A DNA stretch of 16,219 nt, taken from Clostridia bacterium. Lineage in GTDB: Bacteria; Bacillota; Clostridia; Oscillospirales; Acutalibacteraceae. The translations under genes and the position numbers were made by a program. This document shows, one piece after another, positions 1 to 7,726 of the stretch; position 1 is the stretch's first letter; the number at the start of each line of letters is the position of its first letter. The notes under the pieces are model-generated. The model searched no databases. It worked only from the letters and a program-made list of their open reading frames with translations, and was not told the origin of the DNA. The stretch is taken from positions 1 to 16,219 of the forward strand of contig JAFOXT010000171.1 of the NCBI GenBank assembly GCA_017425745.1, read 5' to 3'.

Positions 1-1
1 T

Positions 2-220
2 GAGGTAAACACAGGCGCTATGTACCGAAAGGGCAACAAGACACCTTATCCGTCAAGATTTATACTTGAAGAAATCAAAAAGCTCGGGGGCAGAATCACA
101 GTTACAAGTGATGCCCACAACGGGGAAAGCATTGATTTCGGATATGAGGTTGCGGAAAAAATTATTGCAGACTGCGGATTTGACAAGGTATACAAATTAG
201 AGGGTAATATTTTTACATAA
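2..220 (+). CDS. hisJ: Histidinol-phosphatase, PHP family (3' end only)
   Basis: This is the last 72 codons of a gene that starts before the window. The visible product runs from EVNTGAMYRKG to a TAA stop at 218-220. The segment EVNTGAMYR, then YPS, GGRITVTSDAH and a closing GF.KVY stretch match the C-terminal part of PHP-superfamily histidinol-phosphatases of the HisJ/HisK type, which dephosphorylate L-histidinol phosphate in histidine synthesis. The Asp-His of SDAH is a conserved metal-ligand motif of the PHP fold. The catalytic N-terminal motifs are outside the window, so another PHP phosphoesterase cannot be excluded. I see no convincing intrinsic terminator between its stop and the next promoter. 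Confidence 0.75.
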   Translation, partial: EVNTGAMYRKGNKTPYPSRFILEEIKKLGGRITVTSDAHNGESIDFGYEVAEKIIADCGFDKVYKLEGNIFT

Positions 221-245
221 GAAAAATATGATTTCTCGTAAATTT

Positions 246-281
246 CACTCTTTTGATGTTGACAATTCCACATAAAGAGTG
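246..281. repeat. Inverted repeat flanking the -35 box of the surface-protein promoter
   Basis: A perfect 8-bp inverted repeat, CACTCTTT at 246-253 and AAAGAGTG at 274-281, is separated by 20 bp. It brackets the -35 element and fills the promoter spacer up to the base before the -10. The position suits an operator bound by a dimeric repressor. In RNA reading in from upstream it could form only a long-loop, weak hairpin with no U-tract, so a terminator role is less likely. No regulator is recognised. Confidence 0.4.
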
Positions 282-287
282 TATTAT
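259..287 (+). promoter_or_regulatory. Sigma-A promoter of the secreted repeat protein
   Basis: TTGACA at 259-264 and TATTAT at 282-287 are separated by exactly 17 bp. This is a near-perfect housekeeping promoter, with an expected start near 294. It would give a leader of about 95 nt before the ATG at 390. Confidence 0.8.
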
Positions 288-293
288 TTAAGT

Positions 294-389
294 TAACAAA
301 TAGGGCGAATTTTTCCTTTGCGCCCTGTTTGAATTACCAAATTTTGAAATAACCCCGGTTACGGGGAAAAGTCAGGAGGAAACAAAAAA
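294..389 (+). promoter_or_regulatory. Structured 5' leader of the secreted repeat protein
   Basis: The untranslated leader contains two short inverted repeats: AGGGCG at 302-307 with CGCCCT at 321-326, and CCCCG at 353-357 with CGGGG at 362-366 around a GTTA loop. The second hairpin ends eight bases before the AGGAGG ribosome binding site at 374-379, which is 10 nt from the ATG. The GTTA loop could instead pair with TAAC just upstream of the C run, so two exclusive folds can be drawn. I do not recognise a known riboswitch class here. Confidence 0.35.
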
Positions 390-3300
390 ATGAAAGAAGG
401 AAAAGTTTTTAAGCGTGTACTCGCTATTGCTCTTGTTGTTGTAATGACAATAACAATGATGCCTTTCGGCGTGTTTGCGAATGGTGAAACAAGTACAGAG
501 ACACCTGATTCATCAGATGTAGGAACAACTACACCTGAAGCACCTGCAGAACCTGAAACACCTGCAGAACCTGAAACACCTGCGGGATGTGCTCATCTTA
601 AAGCAGATACTGTATACAATAGCAAAAAAGAAGCAACTTGCACAGAAGATGGTGTTAAAGCTTATTATCTTTGCAAGTGTGGCGCTAAGGTTCAGTATCC
701 TTCACTTGATAATCCTAAGGTTGTAACTGATGAACACCTTAAAGTTGCCGCTCTTGGACATGATTTTGGAGCTGCAACATGTACAGAACCTAAGAAATGT
801 CAGAGAACAGGTTGTACAGCAACAGAAGGTGAACCTGCTGGTCATAAGTTTGATACAGAATTCACTGTTGATCAAGCTGCAACATGTACTGTAGATGGTT
901 CAAAGTCAAAGCATTGTACAGTTGCTGGATGTGACGAAAAGTCAGAAGTAACTGTTATTAATGCAGGTCATACAATTGTGCCTCATGATGCAAAAGCTGC
1001 AACTTGTACAGAAGCAGGTTGGGAAGCTTATGATACATGCTCAAAGTGTGATTATACTACAAAGGTTGAAATCGCTGCTCTTGATCATGATTGGAAAGCT
1101 GCAACTTGTACTGAAGCTAAGAAGTGTCAGAGAGAAGGTTGTACAGTAACAGAAGGTACACCTGTACCTCATAATGTCGAAGGCGTAGCATTCACAAAGT
1201 ATGATGATGAATATCACACCAAGAAGTGTAAAGATTGTGGTGTTGACACAACTTATGTAAAGCATACATTTGGTGAAGCTGTTGAAACAAAGGCTCCCAA
1301 GTGCACAGAAAAAGGTGAAATGACAAGCACTTGTATTTGTGGTGACACAAAGAAGTCAGAAGTTGCTGCTACAGGTCACAATTGGAAGGCAGGCTGGTGT
1401 GATGTTTGCGGAACTGGTTGTGAACATGATTGGGACGGCAATAAGTGTAAGATTTGTAAATACACAAGTGTAAATCATCAGTATGAAGATGCTAATTGCC
1501 AGAATGAAGCTATTTGCAATATTTGTGGTAACAAAGTAGCAGATAAGAATCCCAATAAGCATGTTAATGAAGAAACTTATAAAAAGAATGAGAAAGAAGC
1601 AAAATGTTACGAACCCGGTTATACAGGTGACGAATATTATGTTTGCTGTAACGGTCTCAAGAAGGCTGGTAAAGAAATCACTGTAGACCATGTTTATGCT
1701 ACAACACTTTCAAAGAAAGACGATGCTACACATGGTAAGAAGTGTACAAATGCAGGTTGTTCAGCTTTTGAAGCATCAAGTGTAGCTGAACATAAGTATG
1801 AAATATTTGAAGTAATTAAACCTGCTACATGCGCAAAAGAAGGCGAAGCAACCTACAAGTGCGCAGATTGTGGTGCTGTAAAGACAGATAAAATTGCTAA
1901 GCTCGGTCATAAATTTGCTACAGCAGTAACAAAAAAAGATAATGATACACACGGTAAGAAGTGTGCAAACTGTGATGCTTTTGATGCAGTAGCAAACCAT
2001 GATTGGAAATTCGAGTCTGCAAAAACTCCTGCTACATGCACAGAAGATGGTGTAGGTAACTACAAATGTAAAGATTGTGAAGCTACTAAGGAAGACAAAA
2101 TTGAAAAGCTTGGTCATGATACAACTGGCGTAGCATTTGAAAAAGTTGATAATGATAAGCATGGTAAGAAGTGTAAGACTTGTAACAATTTTGTTGATGA
2201 AGTTGCTCATGAATTTACAACAGTAACTGCAACAACACCCGCTACTTGCGTAGCAACAGGTACACAGACAAAGAAATGTGCTTGTGGTGCAGAAAAGACT
2301 GAAACACTTGCAATTAATCCTGAAGCACATAATATTGAAGGCGTACTTTTTGAAAAGGTAGATGCTGAAAAGCATGGTAAGAAGTGTAAGCTTTGTAATG
2401 TAGTTGTAGCAAAAGCAGATCACGCATACACAGAAGTTGTTGCTAGTTCAACAGCTACTTGCGTAACTGCTGGTTCAGAAACAAAGAAGTGCGTTTGTGG
2501 TGATACAAAGACAACTACAGTTCCTGCAAACGACAACCACGACTGGAATGCTTATGAAACAAAGGCAGAAGCTACATGTACAGCAGACGGTTCAAAGGAA
2601 AGAACATGTAAGCGTGAAGGCTGTACAGAAAAAGAAACTGCTAAGATTGATAAGCTCGGTCACAACATGGAAGAAGTTGAAGCTAAGGCTGCAACTTGCC
2701 AGGCTACCGGTAACAACAAGTACTATGCTTGTGACAGATGTGACAAGTTCTTCAAGGACGAAGCAGGCACAACAGAAACAACTGTAGCTGCTGAAACACT
2801 CGCTAAGGGTGAACATAACTTTGCAAAGTATGTATACAATGTAAATAGTGAAACATGTACTAAGGAAGGTACAGAAACAGCTAAGTGTGCTAATGAAGGT
2901 TGTGATGCAACCCATACAAGAGATAAGGTTGGCACAATGGTAGCTCACACATTCAAGAACTATGTTTCTGACGGTAATGCAACATGTATCGCTGACGGTA
3001 CAAAGAGTGCTGTTTGCGAAATGTGTAAGGAAGCTAAAGATACAGTAGCTGATAAGGATTCACATAAGGTTGCTCCTCATAAGCCTGATTCAACAGGTAG
3101 AAAGTGCGAACTTTGTAATGCAGAGCTTGTATGTACTCACACATACTCAGTTGAAAAGATGATCACAAAGACACCCACTTGTACAGTTGATGGTGAAAAG
3201 GCTATCGTATGTTCAAAGTGTAAGGCTGTAAAGGAAGGCTCAGTAGAAGTTATTGCTAAAACAGGTCACGCTTGGGACGAAGGCGAAGTAATCAAGGCTG

Positions 3301-5261
3301 CTTCTTGTAAAGAAGAAGGTAAGATGAAGTACAAGTGTAACAACATGTGCGGTGAAACTAAAGAAGAAACTGTTAAAAAGACAGATCACAATTATAAAGA
3401 AGTAATTACACATGCAACATGTACAGAAGCTGGTTACTCAACCTTCACATGTACAGTGTGCGGTTCACACTACGTTGACAAGCCCGTAGAAGCTTACGGC
3501 CATATGTTCGAAACTTACTTCTACGATGAAGGTTCAGCTACTTGCTATCAGGACGGTACAAAGACAGCTGAATGTGCTAACGGTTGCGGCACTAAGAACA
3601 CAGTTGCTGACCCCGGCTCAAAGACAGACCACGAAATGACAGACTTCACTGTAATTACTCCTGCAACATGTACAGAAGACGGTGAAGAAGAAGCTAAGTG
3701 CTTCTACCACGACAAGTGCGGCTACAGCGAAATCATTCCCGTTGAGGCTCTCGGTCACGACGATTCAGGCGAATTCGTTGAAACAAAGGCTGCTACATGT
3801 ACAGAAAAGGGCGAAAAGCAGAAGACATGTACTCGTTGTCCCGAAATCGTTGCAACAGAAGAAATTCCTGCTCTCGGCCACGACGAAACAGCTGAGTTCG
3901 TTGAAACTCTCGCTGCAACATGTACAACAGACGGTTCAAAGGAAAAGAAGTGTGCTCGTTGCTCAGAAGTTATTGCTACAGAAGCAATTCCTGCTCTCGG
4001 CCACGATATCGCTGCTGAATATACAATCGACGTTCCTGCAACATGTACAACAGAAGGCTCACAGTCAAAGCACTGCTCACGTTGTGACTATAAGGACGGC
4101 GTAGTTGCTATTCCTGCTTCAGGCCACGATATGCAGCCCGGCGAAGGCACAACAGCTACATGTACAGAACCCGGTAAGGCTGTATTTGTATGTGCTAACG
4201 GTTGCGGTAAGACACACGAAGAAGCTAATGTTCCTGCTCTCGGCCACTCATTTACTTACACATCAAACGGTGACGCAACTTGTCAGGCTGACGGTACAAA
4301 GACAGGTAAGTGCATCAGATGTGATGTAACAGAAACAGTTGCTGACGAAGGTTCAATGCTCGAACACGTATTCGGTGAACCCGTTATCGATAAGGCTTCA
4401 ACAGAAAAGGGCGGTCTTGTAACAACAAAGTGTACAAACTGCGAATATGAAGAAGTTGAAGAAATCGCTATGATCGACAGTCTCAAGCTTAAGTATGAAA
4501 CTGTTGTTTACGACGGCAAGTATAAGAGACCTAGCCTCACAATCACAGATGCAGAAGGCGCTAAGCTTATTAAGGGCGAAGATTACCTTCTTGAACTTCC
4601 CGAAAAGGATGAATGCATCAACGCAGGCACATACACATATAAAGTAACATTTATCGGCAACTACGAAGGCGAAGCAACTCTCACTTATAAGGTTGTTCCC
4701 GGTAAGGCTAGCAAGATCGTTTCAAAGGGCACAAAGCAGACTTACATTGATCTCAAGTGGAGCACAGTTAAGGGCGCTGACGGTTACAGAATTTATGTTA
4801 AGACTTCAAGCGGCGGCTGGAAGAAGCTTGCTACAGTTAAGGGCAAGACAACTTACAGAGTAAAGGACCTCAAGGCAGGTACAAACTATACATTTGCAGT
4901 TAAGGCATTCTCAAAGGCAGCAGACGGTGAAACAACAATCTGGGCAACAGAGTTTGCAGAACAGGCATTCAAGACACTTCCCGGTAAGACAAGCAAGCTT
5001 ACTGCGAAGACAAATAAGAACGCTGTTAAGCTTACATGGAAGGAAGTTAAGGGCGCTGAAGGCTACAGAGTATACGTTAAGACTGCTAAGGGCGGCTGGA
5101 AGACAGTTGCTACAGTTAAGGGCGGTAAGGTAACTTATACAGTTAAGGAGCTCAAGGCTAACACAACTTATGAATATGCAGTAAAGGCATTCTATAAGGA
5201 CGGTTCAGCTACTGTTTGGTCAAATCAGTTCACAACTGTAAAGGCTAAGACAGCTAAATAA
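390..5261 (+). CDS. Large secreted Cys/His-repeat protein with MBG-like and two FN3 domains
   Basis: The product has 1623 residues. Residues 1-30 form a signal peptide: a Lys/Arg start, a hydrophobic core rich in Val, Ile and Met, and a cut likely after GVFA. A Pro/Glu/Thr linker follows to about residue 66. Residues 67-1360 hold about 25 imperfect repeats of 35-75 residues with the core ATCTExG...Y.C..CG......I..LGH, three Cys and one His per unit. Five units in the first half carry an extra HGKKC..C module. Residues 1361-1437 resemble an MBG-type bacterial Ig-like domain (VVYDG, GTYTYKVTF, NYEG). Residues 1438-1531 and 1532-1623 are two fibronectin III domains (GYRIYVKT, GYRVYVKT). There is no LPxTG, SLH, dockerin or C-terminal membrane segment, so it is probably secreted or held by non-covalent contacts. 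Similar Cys repeats are frequent in large surface proteins of gut Firmicutes, and their role is unknown to me. Metal binding by the CCCH sets is an inference. Confidence 0.9.
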   Translation: MKEGKVFKRVLAIALVVVMTITMMPFGVFANGETSTETPDSSDVGTTTPEAPAEPETPAEPETPAGCAHLKADTVYNSKKEATCTEDGVKAYYLCKCGAKVQYPSLDNPKVVTDEHLKVAALGHDFGAATCTEPKKCQRTGCTATEGEPAGHKFDTEFTVDQAATCTVDGSKSKHCTVAGCDEKSEVTVINAGHTIVPHDAKAATCTEAGWEAYDTCSKCDYTTKVEIAALDHDWKAATCTEAKKCQREGCTVTEGTPVPHNVEGVAFTKYDDEYHTKKCKDCGVDTTYVKHTFGEAVETKAPKCTEKGEMTSTCICGDTKKSEVAATGHNWKAGWCDVCGTGCEHDWDGNKCKICKYTSVNHQYEDANCQNEAICNICGNKVADKNPNKHVNEETYKKNEKEAKCYEPGYTGDEYYVCCNGLKKAGKEITVDHVYATTLSKKDDATHGKKCTNAGCSAFEASSVAEHKYEIFEVIKPATCAKEGEATYKCADCGAVKTDKIAKLGHKFATAVTKKDNDTHGKKCANCDAFDAVANHDWKFESAKTPATCTEDGVGNYKCKDCEATKEDKIEKLGHDTTGVAFEKVDNDKHGKKCKTCNNFVDEVAHEFTTVTATTPATCVATGTQTKKCACGAEKTETLAINPEAHNIEGVLFEKVDAEKHGKKCKLCNVVVAKADHAYTEVVASSTATCVTAGSETKKCVCGDTKTTTVPANDNHDWNAYETKAEATCTADGSKERTCKREGCTEKETAKIDKLGHNMEEVEAKAATCQATGNNKYYACDRCDKFFKDEAGTTETTVAAETLAKGEHNFAKYVYNVNSETCTKEGTETAKCANEGCDATHTRDKVGTMVAHTFKNYVSDGNATCIADGTKSAVCEMCKEAKDTVADKDSHKVAPHKPDSTGRKCELCNAELVCTHTYSVEKMITKTPTCTVDGEKAIVCSKCKAVKEGSVEVIAKTGHAWDEGEVIKAASCKEEGKMKYKCNNMCGETKEETVKKTDHNYKEVITHATCTEAGYSTFTCTVCGSHYVDKPVEAYGHMFETYFYDEGSATCYQDGTKTAECANGCGTKNTVADPGSKTDHEMTDFTVITPATCTEDGEEEAKCFYHDKCGYSEIIPVEALGHDDSGEFVETKAATCTEKGEKQKTCTRCPEIVATEEIPALGHDETAEFVETLAATCTTDGSKEKKCARCSEVIATEAIPALGHDIAAEYTIDVPATCTTEGSQSKHCSRCDYKDGVVAIPASGHDMQPGEGTTATCTEPGKAVFVCANGCGKTHEEANVPALGHSFTYTSNGDATCQADGTKTGKCIRCDVTETVADEGSMLEHVFGEPVIDKASTEKGGLVTTKCTNCEYEEVEEIAMIDSLKLKYETVVYDGKYKRPSLTITDAEGAKLIKGEDYLLELPEKDECINAGTYTYKVTFIGNYEGEATLTYKVVPGKASKIVSKGTKQTYIDLKWSTVKGADGYRIYVKTSSGGWKKLATVKGKTTYRVKDLKAGTNYTFAVKAFSKAADGETTIWATEFAEQAFKTLPGKTSKLTAKTNKNAVKLTWKEVKGAEGYRVYVKTAKGGWKTVATVKGGKVTYTVKELKANTTYEYAVKAFYKDGSATVWSNQFTTVKAKTAK
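543..578 (+). repeat. Two tandem 18-bp repeats in the linker
   Basis: CCTGCAGAACCTGAAACA occurs at 543-560 and again, identical, at 561-578, followed by a partial third copy. It encodes the PAEPET units of the Pro/Glu/Thr linker after the signal peptide. Such identical short repeats can gain or lose copies by slippage. Confidence 0.85.
588..4469 (+). repeat. Coding array of about 25 degenerate Cys/His repeats
   Basis: The array lies wholly within the secreted-protein gene, in one frame. Unit starts are marked by recurrent GCAACATGTACAGAA-like words (Ala-Thr-Cys-Thr-Glu) and unit ends by Leu-Gly-His codons. Units differ in length and are diverged in most of the array. The best-preserved neighbours are at about 3780-4130, where CCTGCTCTCGGCCACGA recurs. 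The Gly and His codons of the unit ends shift along the array, from GGACAT and GGTCAT early to GGCCAC late. Confidence 0.85.
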
Positions 5262-5274
5262 TTAAGCTTAACTT

Positions 5275-5306
5275 AAAAGCAGGCGAGGAAACTTGCCTGC
5301 TTTTTC
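5275..5306 (+). terminator. Rho-independent terminator of the secreted-protein gene
   Basis: AAAAGCAGGC at 5275-5284 pairs with GCCTGCTTTT at 5295-5304 across a 10-nt loop. The T run at 5301-5305 provides the U-tract. It lies 13 bp after the TAA at 5259-5261 and makes the upstream gene a single-gene transcript. Confidence 0.9.
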
Positions 5307-5341
5307 TATTGCTGATTTGTAATAAAATCTACTCTGACCGA

Positions 5342-5370
5342 TTGACAAGATAGGTATTTCTGTGTATAAT
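5342..5370 (+). promoter_or_regulatory. Sigma-A promoter of the T-box cysE-cysS unit
   Basis: TTGACA at 5342-5347 and TATAAT at 5365-5370 are both full consensus, with a 17-bp spacer. The start should fall near 5377, giving a leader of about 250 nt before cysE. Confidence 0.9.
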
Positions 5371-5376
5371 GTATTA

Positions 5377-5615
5377 AACCACATAAAATGCGTTAAAAGG
5401 GAGAAGTAGCTGCTTTAAATTCTTCCAAGAGAGGAACAGTAAGGTGAAAGTGTTCTGTTGAATCAGCAGTGAAATGCACCCATCAGCACCCGTGGGGAAA
5501 GATTTTTGAGTATCTTCGGGCGTAAACCGGCGTTAACGGTCAGAGTTATAAATCAGAGTGGAACCGCGTTTATTACGCCTCTGTAGTCATTGGGCTACGG
5601 AGGTATTTATTTTTT
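5377..5615 (+). promoter_or_regulatory. T-box leader specific for tRNA-Cys
   Basis: The T-box element AGAGTGGAACCGCG lies at 5555-5568. Stem I holds an AGTA motif at 5405-5408 and a closing helix GCTGCT (5409-5414) with AGCAGT (5465-5470). Opposite the AGTA lies GAAATGCACC, which places the specifier codon TGC (Cys) at 5475-5477, followed by the usual A. The bulge TGGA at 5559-5562 would pair with the acceptor end of uncharged tRNA. Its A suits a U discriminator base, as in bacterial tRNA-Cys. Both readouts therefore agree on cysteine. By the known T-box mechanism, uncharged tRNA-Cys should stabilise the antiterminator and turn on cysE and cysS. Confidence 0.95.
5578..5612 (+). terminator. 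Regulated terminator of the T-box leader
   Basis: CCTCTGTAG at 5578-5586 pairs with CTACGGAGG at 5595-5603 (one G-U pair), and a U-rich run follows at 5604-5615. The left arm overlaps bases needed for the alternative antiterminator, in which the AGAG and GCG parts of the T-box pair with the CGCCTCT at 5576-5582. This is the standard mutually exclusive arrangement. Confidence 0.9.
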
Positions 5616-5630
5616 ATCAGGTGGTATAAT

Positions 5631-6263
5631 ATGTTTGACAGACTTAAAGAGGATTTGCAGTGTGTCAAAGACCGTGACCCTGCGGCAAGAAGCAGTCTTG
5701 AAATTATGCTTCTTTATCCCGGGTATAAGGCGGTCAGAATGCACAGAAAGGCAAATTACTTTTACAGGCATAAAATGTACTTTCTTGCAAGAGCAATCTC
5801 GCAAAGAGCAGTACGCAAAACGGGTATTGAAATACATCCCGGTGCAACAATCGGCAGAAGATTTTTCATTGACCACGGCACAGGTGTTGTAATCGGTGAA
5901 ACAACTGAAATCGGTGATGACTGCACAATTTATCAGGGGGTTACCCTTGGCGGTACAGGTAAGGATCACGGAAAAAGACACCCGACACTTGGTAACAATG
6001 TACTTGTAGGTGCAGGTGCCAAAGTGTTAGGACCATTTAAAATAGGTGATAACTCAAACGTTGCTGCAGGCTCAGTTGTGCTTTCAGCTATTCCCGAGAA
6101 TTCAACAGCTGTCGGTTCACCGGCTAGAGTTGTAAAGCGTAACGGAAAAAGAGTTGATCGACTTGACCACATTCACACACCTGACCCGCTTTCTCAGGAA
6201 ATATGCAGACTTAATGCTGAAATAGACAAACTCAAAAAGAAGATAAAGGAAATGGAGGAATAA
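5631..6263 (+). CDS. cysE: Serine O-acetyltransferase
   Basis: This 210-residue cytoplasmic enzyme transfers acetyl from acetyl-CoA to L-serine, making O-acetylserine for cysteine synthesis. The short N-terminal helical region (about 1-60) is followed by a left-handed beta-helix of hexapeptide repeats (about 64-165). The family landmarks IEIHPGA (65-71), DHGTGVVIGET (81-91), QGVTLGGTGK (102-111) and RHPTLG (116-121) are present. His82 corresponds to the catalytic His of the DHxTG motif. The length fits the short EpsC-type enzymes. The C-terminus is a Lys/Glu-rich, probably coiled helix. ATG at 5631 is supported by AGGTGG at 5619-5624. The gene follows the tRNA-Cys T-box and is 5 nt before cysS, so precursor supply and tRNA charging respond to the same signal. 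Confidence 0.96.
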   Translation: MFDRLKEDLQCVKDRDPAARSSLEIMLLYPGYKAVRMHRKANYFYRHKMYFLARAISQRAVRKTGIEIHPGATIGRRFFIDHGTGVVIGETTEIGDDCTIYQGVTLGGTGKDHGKRHPTLGNNVLVGAGAKVLGPFKIGDNSNVAAGSVVLSAIPENSTAVGSPARVVKRNGKRVDRLDHIHTPDPLSQEICRLNAEIDKLKKKIKEMEE

Positions 6264-6268
6264 TTCCA

Positions 6269-7663
6269 ATGAAAGTATTTAACACACTCACAAGAAGAAA
6301 AGAAGACCTTATACCTTTAAAAGAAGGCGAATTTAAAATTTACGCTTGCGGCCCTACAGTTTATAACTTTATCCATATCGGTAACGCAAGACCTCTTTGC
6401 GTTTTTGACGTAATGAGACGTTACCTTGAATACAGAGGCAACAAGGTTAATTTTGTTCAGAACTTCACTGATATTGACGATAAAATTATCCGCAGAGCTA
6501 ACGAAGAAGGTGTTACCTTCAAGGATATTTCTGAAAAGTATATTGAGGAATTCTGGGTTGACGCAAAGGGTATGAATATCCGTGAGGCTACAACACATCC
6601 CAAGGCAACAGAAAATATTGAAGAAATCATCGACATCGTATCTACTCTTATTGAAAAGGGTTATGCTTACGAAGCAAACGGTGATGTTTACTTCAGCACA
6701 AAGAAGTTTGATGAATACGGCAAGCTTTCACATCAGCCTCTTGAAGATCTTGAAGCAGGTGCAAGAATCAACGTTGGTGAAGTTAAGAGAGAGCCTATGG
6801 ACTTTGCTCTCTGGAAGAATGCAAAGCCCGGTGAACCCTATTGGGAATCACCCTGGGGTCACGGCAGACCCGGCTGGCACATTGAGTGTTCAGCTATGGT
6901 AAGACGTTACCTTGGCGATACTATTGATATTCATTGCGGTGGTCAGGACCTTATTTTCCCGCACCACGAAAACGAAATTGCACAGAGCGAATGCTGCAAT
7001 GGTACACCTTTTGCAAGATATTGGATGCACAACGGCTTCATTACAGTTGACAAGGTTAAAATGTCAAAATCACTCGGCAACTTCTTTACAGTACGTGACG
7101 TAGCAAGTCAGTACGGCTATGAGCCCATCAGATATCTTATGATTTCATGCCAGTACAGAAGCCCCATCAACTACAGCTTTGACGCAATTGAACAGTGCAA
7201 GGCTTCACTTGAAAGACTTTATACATGCCGTGATAACCTTGACTTTGCTCTTAAAAATGCAAAGGATGAGGCTGATGCAAACGACGGCGAAATCATTGCT
7301 CTTATCGACGCTAAGAAGGATAAGTTCGTTGAAGCCATGGAAGACGACCTTAATACAGGTGAGGCTCTTGGTGCTATCTTTGAGCTTGTTCGTGATATCA
7401 ACACAAACATCAGCGGTGTTAAATCAAAGGCTCTTGTTGAATATGCAATCAAGATTTTTGATGAGCTTATGAATGTTCTCGGCCTTCTTTATAACCGCAA
7501 GGCTGCTTCACTCGATGACGAAATTGAAGCGCTTATTGAAGCAAGAAACGAAGCAAGAAAGAGCAAAAACTGGGCTGAAGCAGACAGAATCAGAGATGAA
7601 CTCAAGGCTCAGGGTATTGTTCTTGAAGACACACCGCAGGGTGTAAAATGGCACAGAGCGTAA
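6269..7663 (+). CDS. cysS: Cysteinyl-tRNA synthetase
   Basis: This 464-residue class I aminoacyl-tRNA synthetase attaches cysteine to tRNA-Cys in the cytoplasm; the length is normal for the family. Near the start, CGPTVYN carries Cys27, a zinc ligand, and the HIGH-type motif reads HIGN at 36-39. WHIECSAM (Cys207) and FPHHENEIAQSE (230-241) supply the remaining zinc and cysteine-binding ligands. KMSKS is at 264-268. The C-terminal helical region includes an EARxxARxxKxWxxAD segment typical of the anticodon-binding end. GGAGG at 6253-6257, inside the end of cysE, serves as the ribosome binding site. Pairing with cysE behind a Cys-specific T-box is a known Firmicute arrangement. No active-site residue looks altered. 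Confidence 0.97.
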   Translation: MKVFNTLTRRKEDLIPLKEGEFKIYACGPTVYNFIHIGNARPLCVFDVMRRYLEYRGNKVNFVQNFTDIDDKIIRRANEEGVTFKDISEKYIEEFWVDAKGMNIREATTHPKATENIEEIIDIVSTLIEKGYAYEANGDVYFSTKKFDEYGKLSHQPLEDLEAGARINVGEVKREPMDFALWKNAKPGEPYWESPWGHGRPGWHIECSAMVRRYLGDTIDIHCGGQDLIFPHHENEIAQSECCNGTPFARYWMHNGFITVDKVKMSKSLGNFFTVRDVASQYGYEPIRYLMISCQYRSPINYSFDAIEQCKASLERLYTCRDNLDFALKNAKDEADANDGEIIALIDAKKDKFVEAMEDDLNTGEALGAIFELVRDINTNISGVKSKALVEYAIKIFDELMNVLGLLYNRKAASLDDEIEALIEARNEARKSKNWAEADRIRDELKAQGIVLEDTPQGVKWHRA

Positions 7664-7673
7664 AATAATCTAT

Positions 7674-7705
7674 CCGCAGAATTCTACGGGGTTCTGCGGA
7701 ATTTT
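7674..7705 (+). terminator. Hairpin between cysS and murI, weak terminator or attenuator
   Basis: CCGCAGAA at 7674-7681 pairs perfectly with TTCTGCGG at 7692-7699 over a 10-nt loop, 10 bp after the cysS stop. Only a short T run follows (AATTTTGG), so termination is probably partial. I see no consensus promoter in the 63-bp gap before murI, which suggests murI depends at least partly on read-through. Confidence 0.5.
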
Positions 7706-7726
7706 GGCAGAATGGGAGTGCTTTAA

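Noticed and set aside
294..366. Cyclic-di-GMP or other known riboswitch upstream of the secreted protein
   Set aside because: The GGGC and CCCGG elements recall such motifs, but I could not fit any conserved core of a known class.
1776..2423. Long minus-strand frame of 215 codons opposite the repeat protein
   Set aside because: It is a Cys/Phe-rich mirror of the repeat codons on the coding strand, with no ribosome binding site or family match. Other frames opposite or offset from this gene are explained the same way.
588..4469. CRISPR array or non-coding tandem repeat
   Set aside because: Units are diverged, vary in length, lack unique spacers between identical repeats and keep one open frame throughout.
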